Below are positions 41,877-51,808 of a DNA stretch of 64,000 bases, in pieces. The notes beneath the pieces are model-generated. The model was not told where the DNA came from, ran no database searches, and worked only from the letters and a program-made list of their open reading frames with translations. A program made the position numbers and the translations under genes. This DNA comes from Bacillota bacterium (lineage in GTDB: Bacteria > Bacillota > Clostridia > Acetivibrionales > DSM-27016): NCBI GenBank assembly GCA_023390115.1, contig JAEWDM010000012.1, positions 33,333 through 97,332 on the forward strand, written 5' to 3'. Position 1 is the stretch's first letter, and each line of letters begins with the position of its first letter.

Positions 41877-44800
41877 CTAATAATTGCCGCCTCCTCCATA
41901 ATCATCCCCTATGCTCTTGTCGGTATAATAAAACACAATATCGCCTTCCCGAACAGGAAATAGTATCCCATCGCTATCCCTTTTATTGGTATTAAACCCT
42001 TCGATTTCCCACATACTGCACCTGGAGCCTTTATAGCTCAAGGCCTCTCCGTAAGATGCATCTCCCTTCACCGTCTGTATATCAAAATTCACTATTATAT
42101 ATCCCTTCTTCTTCCAGAAGCCTTCCTTCCCCGTTACCCCATAATTCTTTCTGGCATAGTCTACAACATCGTATCCCTTCGGTGCCACAAACAGCTCGTT
42201 AGGAAGATAATACTCACCATACCATTTCTGCCTGGACTTCAAAACCCTGTCAGCATACCCGCTATCCAATGCTCCCGGTGCAACCCCTGTATACGTTCTG
42301 ACCCATCTGGGCAATATTATCCTGTCCAGCCATCCTATCAATGTATTATTCCCCTCCAGATTCTTCTTGCTTATTCCCTCAACCCGGCTTGTATTTTCTA
42401 TCTCCTGTGCAGGGACATTTCTATATGCATTGCCAAGCTTCATATATTTAGGGTTTTTACGGTTTCCTTCCTTGCTGCTGTCTATCTTCACCATATAATT
42501 CTGCTCATCATTAAACCTCTCATTATACCAAAGATCAACTTCCTCCCTTTTGCTTCCGTCGTATGGAACATAATAAAAGCGCGGGGTTATTGATATACAG
42601 TCTCCGTCTCCGGAGTAGCTACCTATGGTTTCAAGCTCAAATCTGAACTTATACCCTCTTTTCAGCACCCCCATGTTCCTGAACACCGTATGGCTTCCAT
42701 TCATTATGGGCAGGGTCAGCTTATCGAAGACATTCTGGCTTATTCCTTGAAGCGGCCTCGTGCTGCCGTTTTCATCATTTTTCCCTGCCCGATAGTAATT
42801 ACCTGAATGCCTGACGGTATTCGCGCTTTGCCTGAACACATCCTCCCAGTCGGGATAATCGGTTATATCACTTATCTTAAAACCAAACAGTCTTCCCACT
42901 ATCTTTACACGCACCGTATCAACTGCCATAGAAGCGGACGGATCAAGGTTGGCAAGGTTTTGATGAGCGCTGCTTTCACTCCCGTTTATGGCAATTTCTC
43001 TGAAATTTATTTGATAATGGCTGGATTTGCCAGTTTCATCAACCCAGGCCGGAAGATAAAACTGTACCTCATCATTTGCATCCGGCGTTACGGTTTTCCA
43101 TGTACCCCCCTTCACAAGCTCTCCTGAAGTACCGCTTCCCAGATACACATCAAAGGGAAAGCTTACCTGCCTCCGCGCAGTATACCTTGCGCATTCAAGC
43201 TTAATACCCTGAGGGCTGTAGCCTTCTATATTCCTATGTACTCCGCTTGTTGGCATCTTAATTTTAAAGGGCCTGTCAAGTATAAGATAATCCCATTGAA
43301 CCTCATCAATATCTCCCTTTATCTGGTTGAAGCCACTGCTGCCGTCTAAAATTTCCGCGTAGCATACCACCGGCGTATGTACATTCACCTGATTTATCTG
43401 TATCTTTTCATATAGCTGCGCTTCCCCTGAGCCGACATTAATAAAGGTTTTATAATATATTTTGCCTGTACTGCCATATGTACCGTTCGGCAGGGTGTTT
43501 TCTATTTTAAGACCTTTTTTGTAGAATACATTCTCTCCGAATTTTTCAATATCACCTATCGCTATTTTAACAGGGTCGGGGGCACGCGAAACGGATAGTA
43601 CATCATCCATAATTTTTATCTGCCGATCCTTTGCAGGGTATACGAGCCTGTCATTCCAGACCTCTATCTCACCGACCTCGTTTTGCGCCAGGCTTTCCCA
43701 CTGAGCTTCCGGTATGCCCTGTCCCTCAATATTAATGCTTTGCCTGTACTGTGGCTCAGCTATATTGATGTTATATTCCTTATGATCGATTTCGGGACGG
43801 GTATATACCTGAGGCATAAGCTCAAGAAGCCCTCCGGGAAGGCATCCATTGGTTATCACCGCCTTATATGGCTCATACACACGCAGTACATCTATTTTCC
43901 AGTACGAATACTCTCTTTGAACGGTATATGTTCTGCTTAGAGTGCCATTACTTACCGTTATATTATACGACTTCGTGCCGGTAATCCTAGACCACCCGGC
44001 ATCTATAATACATTCCTTTCCCATAATATTTCCGTACAGCAGCTCGCTCGACGGTATGGCCTTCAGCACATCAAACCTTTCCTCATAGCGTTCATCCGCC
44101 TTTAGAACTCCCGACGCACCTGCCGAAGCACCTATATAGGGCACCTCAACTATCTTTTCCGCAAACTTATCCAATTCCTGGCTGTATACCCGTACCTTGC
44201 AATATATCAGTGAATTTTCAGTAACACCTTGAACCGTCGCTTCATAAATCGGGCTGTCAATTTCCTGCCCTTTGCTGTCATCGTCAAGATCCTCCCTGTT
44301 CAGGCTCGCCCAATATTTTCTGGAGGTTATTTCTATATCTTCTCCGTCTAAGACCGCTCTGGAGGCTGATGAATCCAATTCTACGCTTATATCGGCAACT
44401 CCCTGATCATTTAACGGGTCTGTGCTGGGAGATGCTTTAAGCTGTGCAGTTATATAGTCCTCATCGGCAGTGTAAAAATCAATAGTTACGGGATACCGGA
44501 ACTCCATGACCGCAGCACCCGGAATCTGTGAGCTGCTCCCTTTTATCCTTATATCGTCGGTTGAGCTCTTATAGAAGCTTCTTTTAGATCCGTCATAAAG
44601 GTTTACCTCAACCCTTTGGCCATTGTCCAGAGCGTCAAAGTTCAGCCTTCCGGAGCCGCTGTCTATAAGCTCATAATACAGGTCCCCATCCTCATAGCTG
44701 TCCTTATCGGTGCCATAGGCTGTGCCTATATCAATTCCATTCTCCCATATTATATAAGTATTCCTCCCATATCCCGGCATAACCCTGGGAATAGTTTTAT

Positions 44801-45344
44801 TTATACCGTCAACGTAATAATCATGCCCGCTTTTGCAGTTAAATTTAGGATATGAGCTTATGGTAATTGTATCGGAATCCAGGGTATATGCCGGCTTATT
44901 TTCTCCGTCATCCACGAAAAGCTTCCCAATCTCAAGACCGTTTCCGGATTTTATAACAACATCTACCTTTCCTCCGTTTTGTATATACTGCTTTACCTCC
45001 TGTGGCAAATCAAAGGTAAAATCCGTAGTGATTCCCTCCGCGATAAGGATATCTGCCAGAAAATCAGCATCATTCCATATAATACCCGAATTATTGTCAT
45101 AAACTCTTATCCCGCTGCTCTCAGTACCATAGCCCCAATAGTCATCGGAATAGCGTGATAATTCGATGGTTTTTCCCTCAGAAACCGAGCCTATCTTATC
45201 GCCCGTGGTTTCAGAATCGTCAAAAATCACTGTGCCAAAGCCTTCCCCGCTGTCCTCGGCCTGTGCATACAAGCCAAAACAGCATATGCATACGGCCAGC
45301 GCCACCACCAGAATAAGGCATAACGCCCTTTTATATTCCGCCAT
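41877..45344 (-). CDS. Large secreted protein at the end of the pilus-like operon, unknown function
   Basis: 1155 residues with an N-terminal signal peptide (hydrophobic, about residues 7-28, ending near YAQAED). The rest is beta-rich with many Tyr, Asp and Gly and no membrane segment; it ends in a Gly-rich tail (GDDYGGGGNY). I do not recognise a domain with confidence. It is the last gene of the Tad/type IVb-like operon, 55 bp after the preceding gene, so it is a candidate exported adhesin or tip protein of that machine. No SLH, dockerin or LPXTG motif is visible. Confidence 0.75.
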   Translation of the reverse strand: MAEYKRALCLILVVALAVCICCFGLYAQAEDSGEGFGTVIFDDSETTGDKIGSVSEGKTIELSRYSDDYWGYGTESSGIRVYDNNSGIIWNDADFLADILIAEGITTDFTFDLPQEVKQYIQNGGKVDVVIKSGNGLEIGKLFVDDGENKPAYTLDSDTITISSYPKFNCKSGHDYYVDGINKTIPRVMPGYGRNTYIIWENGIDIGTAYGTDKDSYEDGDLYYELIDSGSGRLNFDALDNGQRVEVNLYDGSKRSFYKSSTDDIRIKGSSSQIPGAAVMEFRYPVTIDFYTADEDYITAQLKASPSTDPLNDQGVADISVELDSSASRAVLDGEDIEITSRKYWASLNREDLDDDSKGQEIDSPIYEATVQGVTENSLIYCKVRVYSQELDKFAEKIVEVPYIGASAGASGVLKADERYEERFDVLKAIPSSELLYGNIMGKECIIDAGWSRITGTKSYNITVSNGTLSRTYTVQREYSYWKIDVLRVYEPYKAVITNGCLPGGLLELMPQVYTRPEIDHKEYNINIAEPQYRQSINIEGQGIPEAQWESLAQNEVGEIEVWNDRLVYPAKDRQIKIMDDVLSVSRAPDPVKIAIGDIEKFGENVFYKKGLKIENTLPNGTYGSTGKIYYKTFINVGSGEAQLYEKIQINQVNVHTPVVCYAEILDGSSGFNQIKGDIDEVQWDYLILDRPFKIKMPTSGVHRNIEGYSPQGIKLECARYTARRQVSFPFDVYLGSGTSGELVKGGTWKTVTPDANDEVQFYLPAWVDETGKSSHYQINFREIAINGSESSAHQNLANLDPSASMAVDTVRVKIVGRLFGFKISDITDYPDWEDVFRQSANTVRHSGNYYRAGKNDENGSTRPLQGISQNVFDKLTLPIMNGSHTVFRNMGVLKRGYKFRFELETIGSYSGDGDCISITPRFYYVPYDGSKREEVDLWYNERFNDEQNYMVKIDSSKEGNRKNPKYMKLGNAYRNVPAQEIENTSRVEGISKKNLEGNNTLIGWLDRIILPRWVRTYTGVAPGALDSGYADRVLKSRQKWYGEYYLPNELFVAPKGYDVVDYARKNYGVTGKEGFWKKKGYIIVNFDIQTVKGDASYGEALSYKGSRCSMWEIEGFNTNKRDSDGILFPVREGDIVFYYTDKSIGDDYGGGGNY

Positions 45345-45399
45345 TTTAAAGCAGTCCCCCCTTAAGCTAAAGCTTATAGGCTAAAGCTTGTAAAAATTT

Positions 45400-46395
45400 C
45401 TATGGCTGACATTCGGGACACGGATAGTAGCCCTTCCCGGCACATTCCTTTCTGCTGCTGTATACATCCGTTGCTTCCCAGTCTATTTGTCCTCCACGGC
45501 GCGGCAATTGTTCACAATCCTGCCTGTGGTAATAATTTATAGATGCCGAATCCCCAGTATGAACTACATAGTATTTCTGCTGCTTTACGAGCCTTCCTCC
45601 TCCAATAGCAAAGCTATTGAACACCTCTCCCCCGGTGCCTATGGGTATACCCTGAAAAAAGGCAATTACACCTACATCGGATATTGTCCTGTACCAATCC
45701 TCGTCTGGTATTGAGGGAGGCGCGAAGTTATACGTAATTCCGTATTTTGAGGCCACCTTGTTATGCCTGTTTATGAAGTAGTTTATGTCGGCCTTAATAC
45801 TGTCAACGATTACATTCCTTCTGGTCTGATCGAAAATCTCACGGCTGTCCATAATGCTTCCGGATACGAAACTTTTAATATCCTCATAATACCCCTCATA
45901 AAATACTTTATTGGCTGCGTCCATTGTATCGTAAACAGTAACATAGTCATCCAGAGTAAAAGCGTACACGTATCTTCCATCCGAATAAGAAAACATTTTC
46001 TTAGGCTTCCAGACATGCTTTGTCTCACTATAGCCTGAAGCTCCTTCGTATGTTTCCTGAGAGAATATATAGTATCCGTCATAATCCACTACTGCAACAA
46101 CAGGCACATATCCCTGTATTTTTTTTTGAAGAGTTGAGTTTGATAAAACATCAAAATTTATATATAGCGAATTAAAAAAGCCCTCCACAGCATTTTCTTT
46201 ATTTATCGTTACCCTTCCATCTTCACCTACTTCAGTGAGGGCTGAAGCGGCATCCTCAGAAGCAGAATCCAAAAGCCTGTTTATTTCCAGCGTTTTTATC
46301 GATACAGCCTTCATGTCCCAAAGCTTCAGATTTGAAATCATAACAAAGGGAACGGCTATAAGCACAAAAATTATAGCAAGGTTAGTAATCCTCAT
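45400..46395 (-). CDS. Membrane-anchored pilin-like protein with C-terminal Cys/His motif
   Basis: 331 residues with one N-terminal membrane helix (about 5-22), then an extracytoplasmic domain. The C-terminus carries YYHRQDCEQLP and GKGYYPCPECQP, a His-x3-Cys ... Gly-Tyr-x2-Cys-x2-Cys pattern known from Ada-like and nuclease-associated zinc-binding tails. Its start overlaps the preceding gene by 14 bp. By position it may be a minor pilin (TadE/G-like), but no processing site is evident. Confidence 0.7.
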   Translation of the reverse strand: MRITNLAIIFVLIAVPFVMISNLKLWDMKAVSIKTLEINRLLDSASEDAASALTEVGEDGRVTINKENAVEGFFNSLYINFDVLSNSTLQKKIQGYVPVVAVVDYDGYYIFSQETYEGASGYSETKHVWKPKKMFSYSDGRYVYAFTLDDYVTVYDTMDAANKVFYEGYYEDIKSFVSGSIMDSREIFDQTRRNVIVDSIKADINYFINRHNKVASKYGITYNFAPPSIPDEDWYRTISDVGVIAFFQGIPIGTGGEVFNSFAIGGGRLVKQQKYYVVHTGDSASINYYHRQDCEQLPRRGGQIDWEATDVYSSRKECAGKGYYPCPECQP

Positions 46396-46912
46396 CCCTG
46401 ACCATCCCTCCGTAATTGACTATAATTTTTGCATTATCCATGTTTGTGCTGTATAGCATTTCCTGGATTTTAGTGGCAAGAGTCTTATTTTCGTTCCTAA
46501 CCCGCACTGCAAAATAGTCTCCCTTTCCAAGCTTGTATCCCGGATCTTGAACTGCTGTAGAAGGGAAAAGCTCAGACATTATACCCTCAGTGTATGTACC
46601 TCCGTAATTAATGTCGAATTTGCTTCCGTCTGTCCCCGCAGCATTATCCACAGGGTCATATTTTTTACGGTAATGCTCCATCTGTATGGAGTAAACATTA
46701 TTTGTGGCTGAAAGCCTCCTTGTAAAATCCCTGTACATATCCGGTGTTATATAGCCCAGGCTTCTCACCGAGTCTACAAATTTAGCCGTTTCATTCAGAA
46801 CAAAGACTTTTGTGGTGTCATCCTGATTTTCAAACATGTTTAATATAGGAAATATAAACAGAAGCAGCACCGAAAGAAACAAAGCTATAATTTTACTGAG
46901 CGATTCACCCAT
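46382..46912 (-). CDS. Small membrane-anchored protein of the pilus-like operon
   Basis: 176 residues: one N-terminal membrane helix (about 8-26) then a hydrophilic domain (KFVDSVRSLGYITPDMYRDF) reminiscent of TadE/TadF-like minor pilins of Clostridia. It lies 9 bp after the next upstream gene and overlaps the following one. Function is assigned only by position. Confidence 0.7.
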   Translation of the reverse strand: MGESLSKIIALFLSVLLLFIFPILNMFENQDDTTKVFVLNETAKFVDSVRSLGYITPDMYRDFTRRLSATNNVYSIQMEHYRKKYDPVDNAAGTDGSKFDINYGGTYTEGIMSELFPSTAVQDPGYKLGKGDYFAVRVRNENKTLATKIQEMLYSTNMDNAKIIVNYGGMVRDEDY

Positions 46913-46921
46913 CTTTAAACC

Positions 46922-47389
46922 TCACACCTTTATATATTCGATCCCCGTTACCTTTCCAGTGTCATCCATTCTGTATTCGACAATGTATATGTCCCGGGGA
47001 TTTATTCTAATCCCGTTAAACAGGTCTTTTTCAGCATCATTTCCCATATCCGTAAAGGCACTGTCTAAGCTGCCCTCATCGCCGGAGCCTTCATTTTCAA
47101 AGCCCGAATCAGGGCTGGCCGTCTCTTCCTTTTTTATTGCCCTCCCATCAATGAAAATATCCACATCCAGTCCTCCATATGCTTTTGCAATAATCTCGGC
47201 TCCCGATACCGTCACACCGGCAGCCTCCGTATCGCTTTCATACAACAGGTTGTCCTGCACAAGCCTCTCCTTTACCAGAGAAATGTTTTTCCCGGTTCCG
47301 ATGTTCATAAGCATAAACAGTGAAATGGCGGCCGCAAAAACAAATATGCAAAATACATCAAACAGAAAATCCGCCAGATTCTCACTCAT
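46922..47389 (-). CDS. Small membrane-anchored protein of the pilus-like operon
   Basis: 155 residues with an N-terminal membrane helix (about 10-30) and an acidic Ser/Gly/Asp-rich middle (about 98-118). It resembles the preceding and following genes in layout (short, single N-terminal helix). A minor pilin role is inferred by context only. Confidence 0.7.
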   Translation of the reverse strand: MSENLADFLFDVFCIFVFAAAISLFMLMNIGTGKNISLVKERLVQDNLLYESDTEAAGVTVSGAEIIAKAYGGLDVDIFIDGRAIKKEETASPDSGFENEGSGDEGSLDSAFTDMGNDAEKDLFNGIRINPRDIYIVEYRMDDTGKVTGIEYIKV

Positions 47390-47423
47390 AAAACCACTCC
47401 TTCAATACAGGCTGCAGGCTTTA

Positions 47424-47891
47424 CTATTGCTGTCTGAACTCAACACATGTAACCACACCGTTTTTATTTTTAATGACTTTTCCAAGAAAGCTCTTGCTTG
47501 GGTTTATATATACACTCTTCCCCGGGTCCTTTGCAGACTTTATAAGCTCGTCCATGTTGGAAATGACACTTTCGCCAACGGTATTTTCCGAAGAATTGTA
47601 GGTTCTTACATATGCTTCACCGTCGGTGTCCATACCGGTGTATACAATTATGCTGAAAGATCCTGATTTGTTTTTTTCTATAAAATTCACCACTTCATTC
47701 CCGGTTGTAGATTCATTATCATACATGCTCATATCCAGTGTATCAAGATCGCTGTTGATCTGCCCCAGCTTTTCAAGTCCCAGCTTTGCAGTATCCTGCC
47801 CCGACCTTAAAACCATAAATCCTATGCTTACCACTACCAGTACTATTACTATAGCAGCACCGATTTTAATGGCTGTAGTTGCGTTTTCCAT
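47424..47891 (-). CDS. Pilin-like protein of the Tad-like operon
   Basis: 155 residues. The N-terminus MENATTAIKIGAAIVIVLVV has a short charged leader and a hydrophobic helix starting at about residue 8, as in type IVb pilins, followed by a mixed alpha/beta domain. It is 40 bp after the membrane platform gene. It could be the major pilin, but a GxxxxE prepilin peptidase site is not clear and no prepilin peptidase gene is seen in the window. Confidence 0.7.
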   Translation of the reverse strand: MENATTAIKIGAAIVIVLVVVSIGFMVLRSGQDTAKLGLEKLGQINSDLDTLDMSMYDNESTTGNEVVNFIEKNKSGSFSIIVYTGMDTDGEAYVRTYNSSENTVGESVISNMDELIKSAKDPGKSVYINPSKSFLGKVIKNKNGVVTCVEFRQQ

Positions 47892-47931
47892 AAAAATTAT
47901 CTCCTCTCAAGATTTTTTTAGAATAAAATTT

Positions 47932-49947
47932 TTAAAGTACATCCTTAAGCTGTTGCGAGTAATTCAAAAGCTGGTTCATGCTTTCCAGCAAAAAAGGAAT
48001 AAGCAGGTGCAAAAGCAATGTTGCTATAAGCGGAGTAAAGGCTATTATTTTGCCGTACATTGCCTTATTGGCAATCATAATTTCATTGTCCTGCTTTCTT
48101 TTTTCCTGATAATACCCCCTTTCAATGATAAGCTCATCAAATGCCTGCTGCACCGATATCTTATCGGATGCGGCCTGAAGGTTCTCAACAAGCCTTGTAA
48201 ACGGAAGAAACGGCTCATCGATTTTAAGCTGCTCTAATGCCTCAATGTCGCCGTGCTCAAAATTGTTTATGCACCTGCCTATAGAGGCTTTAAAAATCAC
48301 TGCAAACTGCTCCATCCACTGGAGTATGTTGTCTACGCTTATCCTCTCTATATACATAAGCATGATTATGATTGAGTGGAACTGCATAACCTCGTCTTCC
48401 ATCCCCATCTGAAGTACCTTTTTCCTGAACACCAGTATCAGATAGGGTATATTATAAGCCATAAAAGCTATAAGGAAACAAATTAAAAGCTGCCACCATT
48501 TAAAGTACTGATTGTTATATGAAACAAGCTTTTTATATATCCTCTCAGAGGCTGAAGCCGACATGTCCCCATCCCTGATTCCTCCAAGCTCCTGTACCTC
48601 CTTTTGTATCTGCTCAAGCGTCGGGGTTGTGCCCTTATACTTAAGCAGTATACCCCTGTCAAGCTCCCTTAGCTCATCGGCAGCCTCCTTGTTGGTGCTC
48701 TGAGTCTCTCTCTCCATATCGGCTCCTACGGAATTGATTATGTTATACCTCGTGATTGAATAAACGTTGAAAAACATAAAAAGGCTTATGACAAAAGCCA
48801 CACTCCCGTATATTATACGCTTAAGATAAAAAGCATTGACTCCTGACTCAGAGGCTGTATTTTTAAGCAGCTCGGTATACCTGGCAGCCTTGCTGTAGTT
48901 AGCGTCTACAAGCCTGCCCATTGCCTTTGAAACAAGCCTTATGCTCAAAAGCTTATCCTCAAGGACGCTCAATGTCCGGTTTGACTGGACATTACTCTGG
49001 AGCTTGTTTATAAACTGGTATGAGAGTATGACAAGCGCAAAAAGTATTATCGGCTCTACAAACCCGTAAGCGCCCTTATAATATTTAATCAATTCGGGAA
49101 GATTAGCTACCGCCCACATTTCCAGAGGCTTAATGGCAAATATGGGAGCCATGGAAATTATGGACAGGCTTTTAAACAGGTAGTTGAGCTTCTGTCTTTT
49201 TAAAAGCTCTATATTTATCTCCTGTTTTAAATAATTAAGGTTGGTAAGAAACATTGATTTATCGTCAACCTTTCTGTCATCAAACCTCAGTATGGTCTGG
49301 CATAATGCAATAAATGTCTTAAAAAACTTATTCGGGGCAACCTCATTGTACTTTTCGATTTCCTCCTCAACATCATTTGCCGTCAGAATCTCGTATATCC
49401 TGTGGGCATGGAGTGACATTTCATATCCGCAATCCTCTATTGAATCAAAAATAGCCTCGTCAATCATTCCGTGCTCGTGAAAGTTGTGCCTCACATCTCC
49501 TAAAAATCTTTCAAACTGCACCATTATTTTATTTTCAACCCGGTCTACAAACAGGCCCAATATCTGGTCATGTACTATAACAGCAGTCAGAATTGCTATC
49601 ACAAGGAAGTATAAGTCCCTTCCAAGCACAGCAAGTATTATAAACACCAGAAATGCCGGCAAAAAAGACATAAAGGCAAATTTCATAGTGCTTCTGCCGA
49701 TCGTCCAGTTGTCGGCAAGCTCCATTATCTGGATTCTTCTTCTCACCCTCGCTATATAGTTCCTGGTTATAAAAAGCCTGCTGAAATACAGATATGAGGA
49801 ATACCAGAAGTTTTTTCCGCTTCCGTGCTTTTCCTTAACCGCATTTCTGCTTTTTACTCTGCGCTCGGTAAGAAGCGCCGCCGCAAGGAATAAGACTGCT
49901 GCAATCAGTATACCTGCCAATATGATTATAATAGTATTGTTATTCAT
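47932..49947 (-). CDS. TadB/TadC-like (GspF family) membrane platform protein
   Basis: 671 residues, about twice the length of TadB. It has an N-terminal helix, a cluster of membrane helices at about 85-130 and 260-310, more at about 370-395 and 485-510, and a final pair at the C-terminus, with long cytoplasmic helical regions between. The layout suggests two GspF-like halves fused in one chain, doing the work of TadB plus TadC. The stop overlaps nothing, while its start overlaps the ATPase gene by 8 bp. Confidence 0.75.
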   Translation of the reverse strand: MNNNTIIIILAGILIAAVLFLAAALLTERRVKSRNAVKEKHGSGKNFWYSSYLYFSRLFITRNYIARVRRRIQIMELADNWTIGRSTMKFAFMSFLPAFLVFIILAVLGRDLYFLVIAILTAVIVHDQILGLFVDRVENKIMVQFERFLGDVRHNFHEHGMIDEAIFDSIEDCGYEMSLHAHRIYEILTANDVEEEIEKYNEVAPNKFFKTFIALCQTILRFDDRKVDDKSMFLTNLNYLKQEINIELLKRQKLNYLFKSLSIISMAPIFAIKPLEMWAVANLPELIKYYKGAYGFVEPIILFALVILSYQFINKLQSNVQSNRTLSVLEDKLLSIRLVSKAMGRLVDANYSKAARYTELLKNTASESGVNAFYLKRIIYGSVAFVISLFMFFNVYSITRYNIINSVGADMERETQSTNKEAADELRELDRGILLKYKGTTPTLEQIQKEVQELGGIRDGDMSASASERIYKKLVSYNNQYFKWWQLLICFLIAFMAYNIPYLILVFRKKVLQMGMEDEVMQFHSIIIMLMYIERISVDNILQWMEQFAVIFKASIGRCINNFEHGDIEALEQLKIDEPFLPFTRLVENLQAASDKISVQQAFDELIIERGYYQEKRKQDNEIMIANKAMYGKIIAFTPLIATLLLHLLIPFLLESMNQLLNYSQQLKDVL

Positions 49948-51805
49948 AGCTCACTCCCCAATTCGAAAGAGTAAAAGCCTTAAACTCTTCCCTTTCACCC
50001 CGGGTCATATGCCTTGCCATTTCATTGTAGCACTCGGGGCTTACAGGCTCTCCCGCCCTGTACTCGCCGTTTTCCCACACTATAATGTCCCTTGTTTCAA
50101 ATACCTTCCGATCCGTCACCCTTACAAAATACTCCTTCATTGTGTCAAGGAAGCTATCCTGCTTCTCCTCATGCCGCTTAATTCTTTTATACCCCTCAGG
50201 GTATTCTATATCCTGACTTAGAGGTATAATTTCGGTTATCCTCTCAATATACCTGTGCCCGCTTATATCCTTGTTCAGATGCACATCAAAATTCACTACA
50301 TCCGCCACCTGCTTCTCGGCAATTTTTTCGTTGTTGAAAACCCCTGTCTGAAGGAGGCAGTTTCTCAGGGCCAGCACAAGATTGCCGGCAGTCTTGGCAT
50401 GGTGCGTAAACATAGTAAAAAGTGAGGCAACCTGAGCCATCTGTATCATCCATGAGGCAACCTTAGCGTCCGCAACCTCTCCCAATATATTTACCGTACC
50501 GTCGGTTTTTTTCTGAAGGTCAAGCCCCTCCTGGCCTGAAACCGTTGTGGTCTCCCTGAAGGTCAGTATATTCCTGAAGGGATAGAGCTTTCTTAAATGA
50601 AGCTCAAAGGCCATCTCCTGAATTCTTAACGTGAAGGTTGGATTTATAAACCTCACAACGGACATTAAAAGGGTAGTCTTTCCTGTTCCCTGAGACCCTG
50701 TTATGGCAGTAATCCTGCAGCCCTTTATAAGCCATTTTATAAATTCTATGGGGAGCTGCTTATTTTTATCGACAATGAGATCCTCAGGGACAGCCTTATC
50801 TACACTGTCGAACTTTCTTACAAAAAACACCCACGATTCGGAGAAAGGCGGCCTTGCCACCACTATACGGCTTCCGTCCTTCATCTCGTTTACCTTGTAT
50901 CCGTTTGACTCAGACAACTGTCCCGGGTTGTTATAGCGGTATATATTCTTGCATACACGCATCAATTCGTGCTCTGTCCCGAAGCTAAGGAAGGAAAGAT
51001 GTATAGTCTTTCCCTTAAAGAATATCCATACGCTGTCATAGGATGCAGGAAGAGAGCTGAATATCTCGCTGCTGAGCTCGGATTCCTGAAAAAAGCTCGG
51101 AGGGATGCCCGACACTCCTCCCGAAACCCCGTCAATTTTCATATCCCTTATTTCGTCAATTACTCCATATCCCTTATACATCTGGTATATACGCTGAACC
51201 ACAATATTAAGCTTGTCCTCAAATACAATCAGCTTTTCCGAATTCCTGTCGTATATGTCAGCTATTTCCTCCGCCCTTATTATGTACAGAGGCTGTCCGT
51301 ACTCATCCTCTTTCGGAGCATCAAGCCCGTTGTCGGCTATTATCCTTTCCAGCGCTCTATATCCATGCATCATTTTATATATGTATACAAGTATCTCAAA
51401 TTTATCCTGTATGCTGAGCTCTCTTGGGCTGTCAAAGTTTATAATCCTGTTTATATTCGTATTGTCTATTTTGTAATTTTTAACAAGGATATCCCTTATA
51501 AAATCCTTTATATAGTTTTTTGCATTTATATCTCCATATGTGCAGTTTTTTAATGCAAGCCTGAGCTGGCTTTTGTTCTGCATTCTTTTGGCAAATTCCT
51601 CTTTTGACAAATTCATCTCATATAGATTTGTCTTCAATATATTGTTGAAGGTGTCCTTAACCTTATCAACCAACACCTCCACACTGAACATATCTTCCTC
51701 GGTATCATATTTGACACGGGTAATTTTTCTGCTTTTATTAAAATATAAAAACACTCCGCCGGCAAAAGCAGCCAGAATCAAAATAATCATTAGAGTATTC
51801 ATCAT
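49940..51805 (-). CDS. TadA/CpaF-like secretion ATPase with N-terminal membrane helix
   Basis: 621 residues. Walker A TGSQGTGKTTLLMSV lies near residue 370; ILGEVADAKVASWMIQMAQV and FTHHAKTAGNLVLALRNCLL match the Walker B and His-box regions of CpaF. It powers pilus assembly or secretion at the inner face of the membrane. Unusually it begins with a membrane helix (MMNTLMIILILAAFAGGVFLYF), while most CpaF proteins are soluble. Several canonical residues (VGEVRG, TIHA) are changed. Confidence 0.85.
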   Translation of the reverse strand: MMNTLMIILILAAFAGGVFLYFNKSRKITRVKYDTEEDMFSVEVLVDKVKDTFNNILKTNLYEMNLSKEEFAKRMQNKSQLRLALKNCTYGDINAKNYIKDFIRDILVKNYKIDNTNINRIINFDSPRELSIQDKFEILVYIYKMMHGYRALERIIADNGLDAPKEDEYGQPLYIIRAEEIADIYDRNSEKLIVFEDKLNIVVQRIYQMYKGYGVIDEIRDMKIDGVSGGVSGIPPSFFQESELSSEIFSSLPASYDSVWIFFKGKTIHLSFLSFGTEHELMRVCKNIYRYNNPGQLSESNGYKVNEMKDGSRIVVARPPFSESWVFFVRKFDSVDKAVPEDLIVDKNKQLPIEFIKWLIKGCRITAITGSQGTGKTTLLMSVVRFINPTFTLRIQEMAFELHLRKLYPFRNILTFRETTTVSGQEGLDLQKKTDGTVNILGEVADAKVASWMIQMAQVASLFTMFTHHAKTAGNLVLALRNCLLQTGVFNNEKIAEKQVADVVNFDVHLNKDISGHRYIERITEIIPLSQDIEYPEGYKRIKRHEEKQDSFLDTMKEYFVRVTDRKVFETRDIIVWENGEYRAGEPVSPECYNEMARHMTRGEREEFKAFTLSNWGVSYE

Positions 51806-51808
51806 AGC

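Noticed and set aside
46836..48237. Long plus-strand open frames (276 and 203 codons) in the pilus operon
   Set aside because: They lie opposite to tightly packed minus-strand genes with good starts, and their sequences are low-complexity Ser/Phe-rich shadows.
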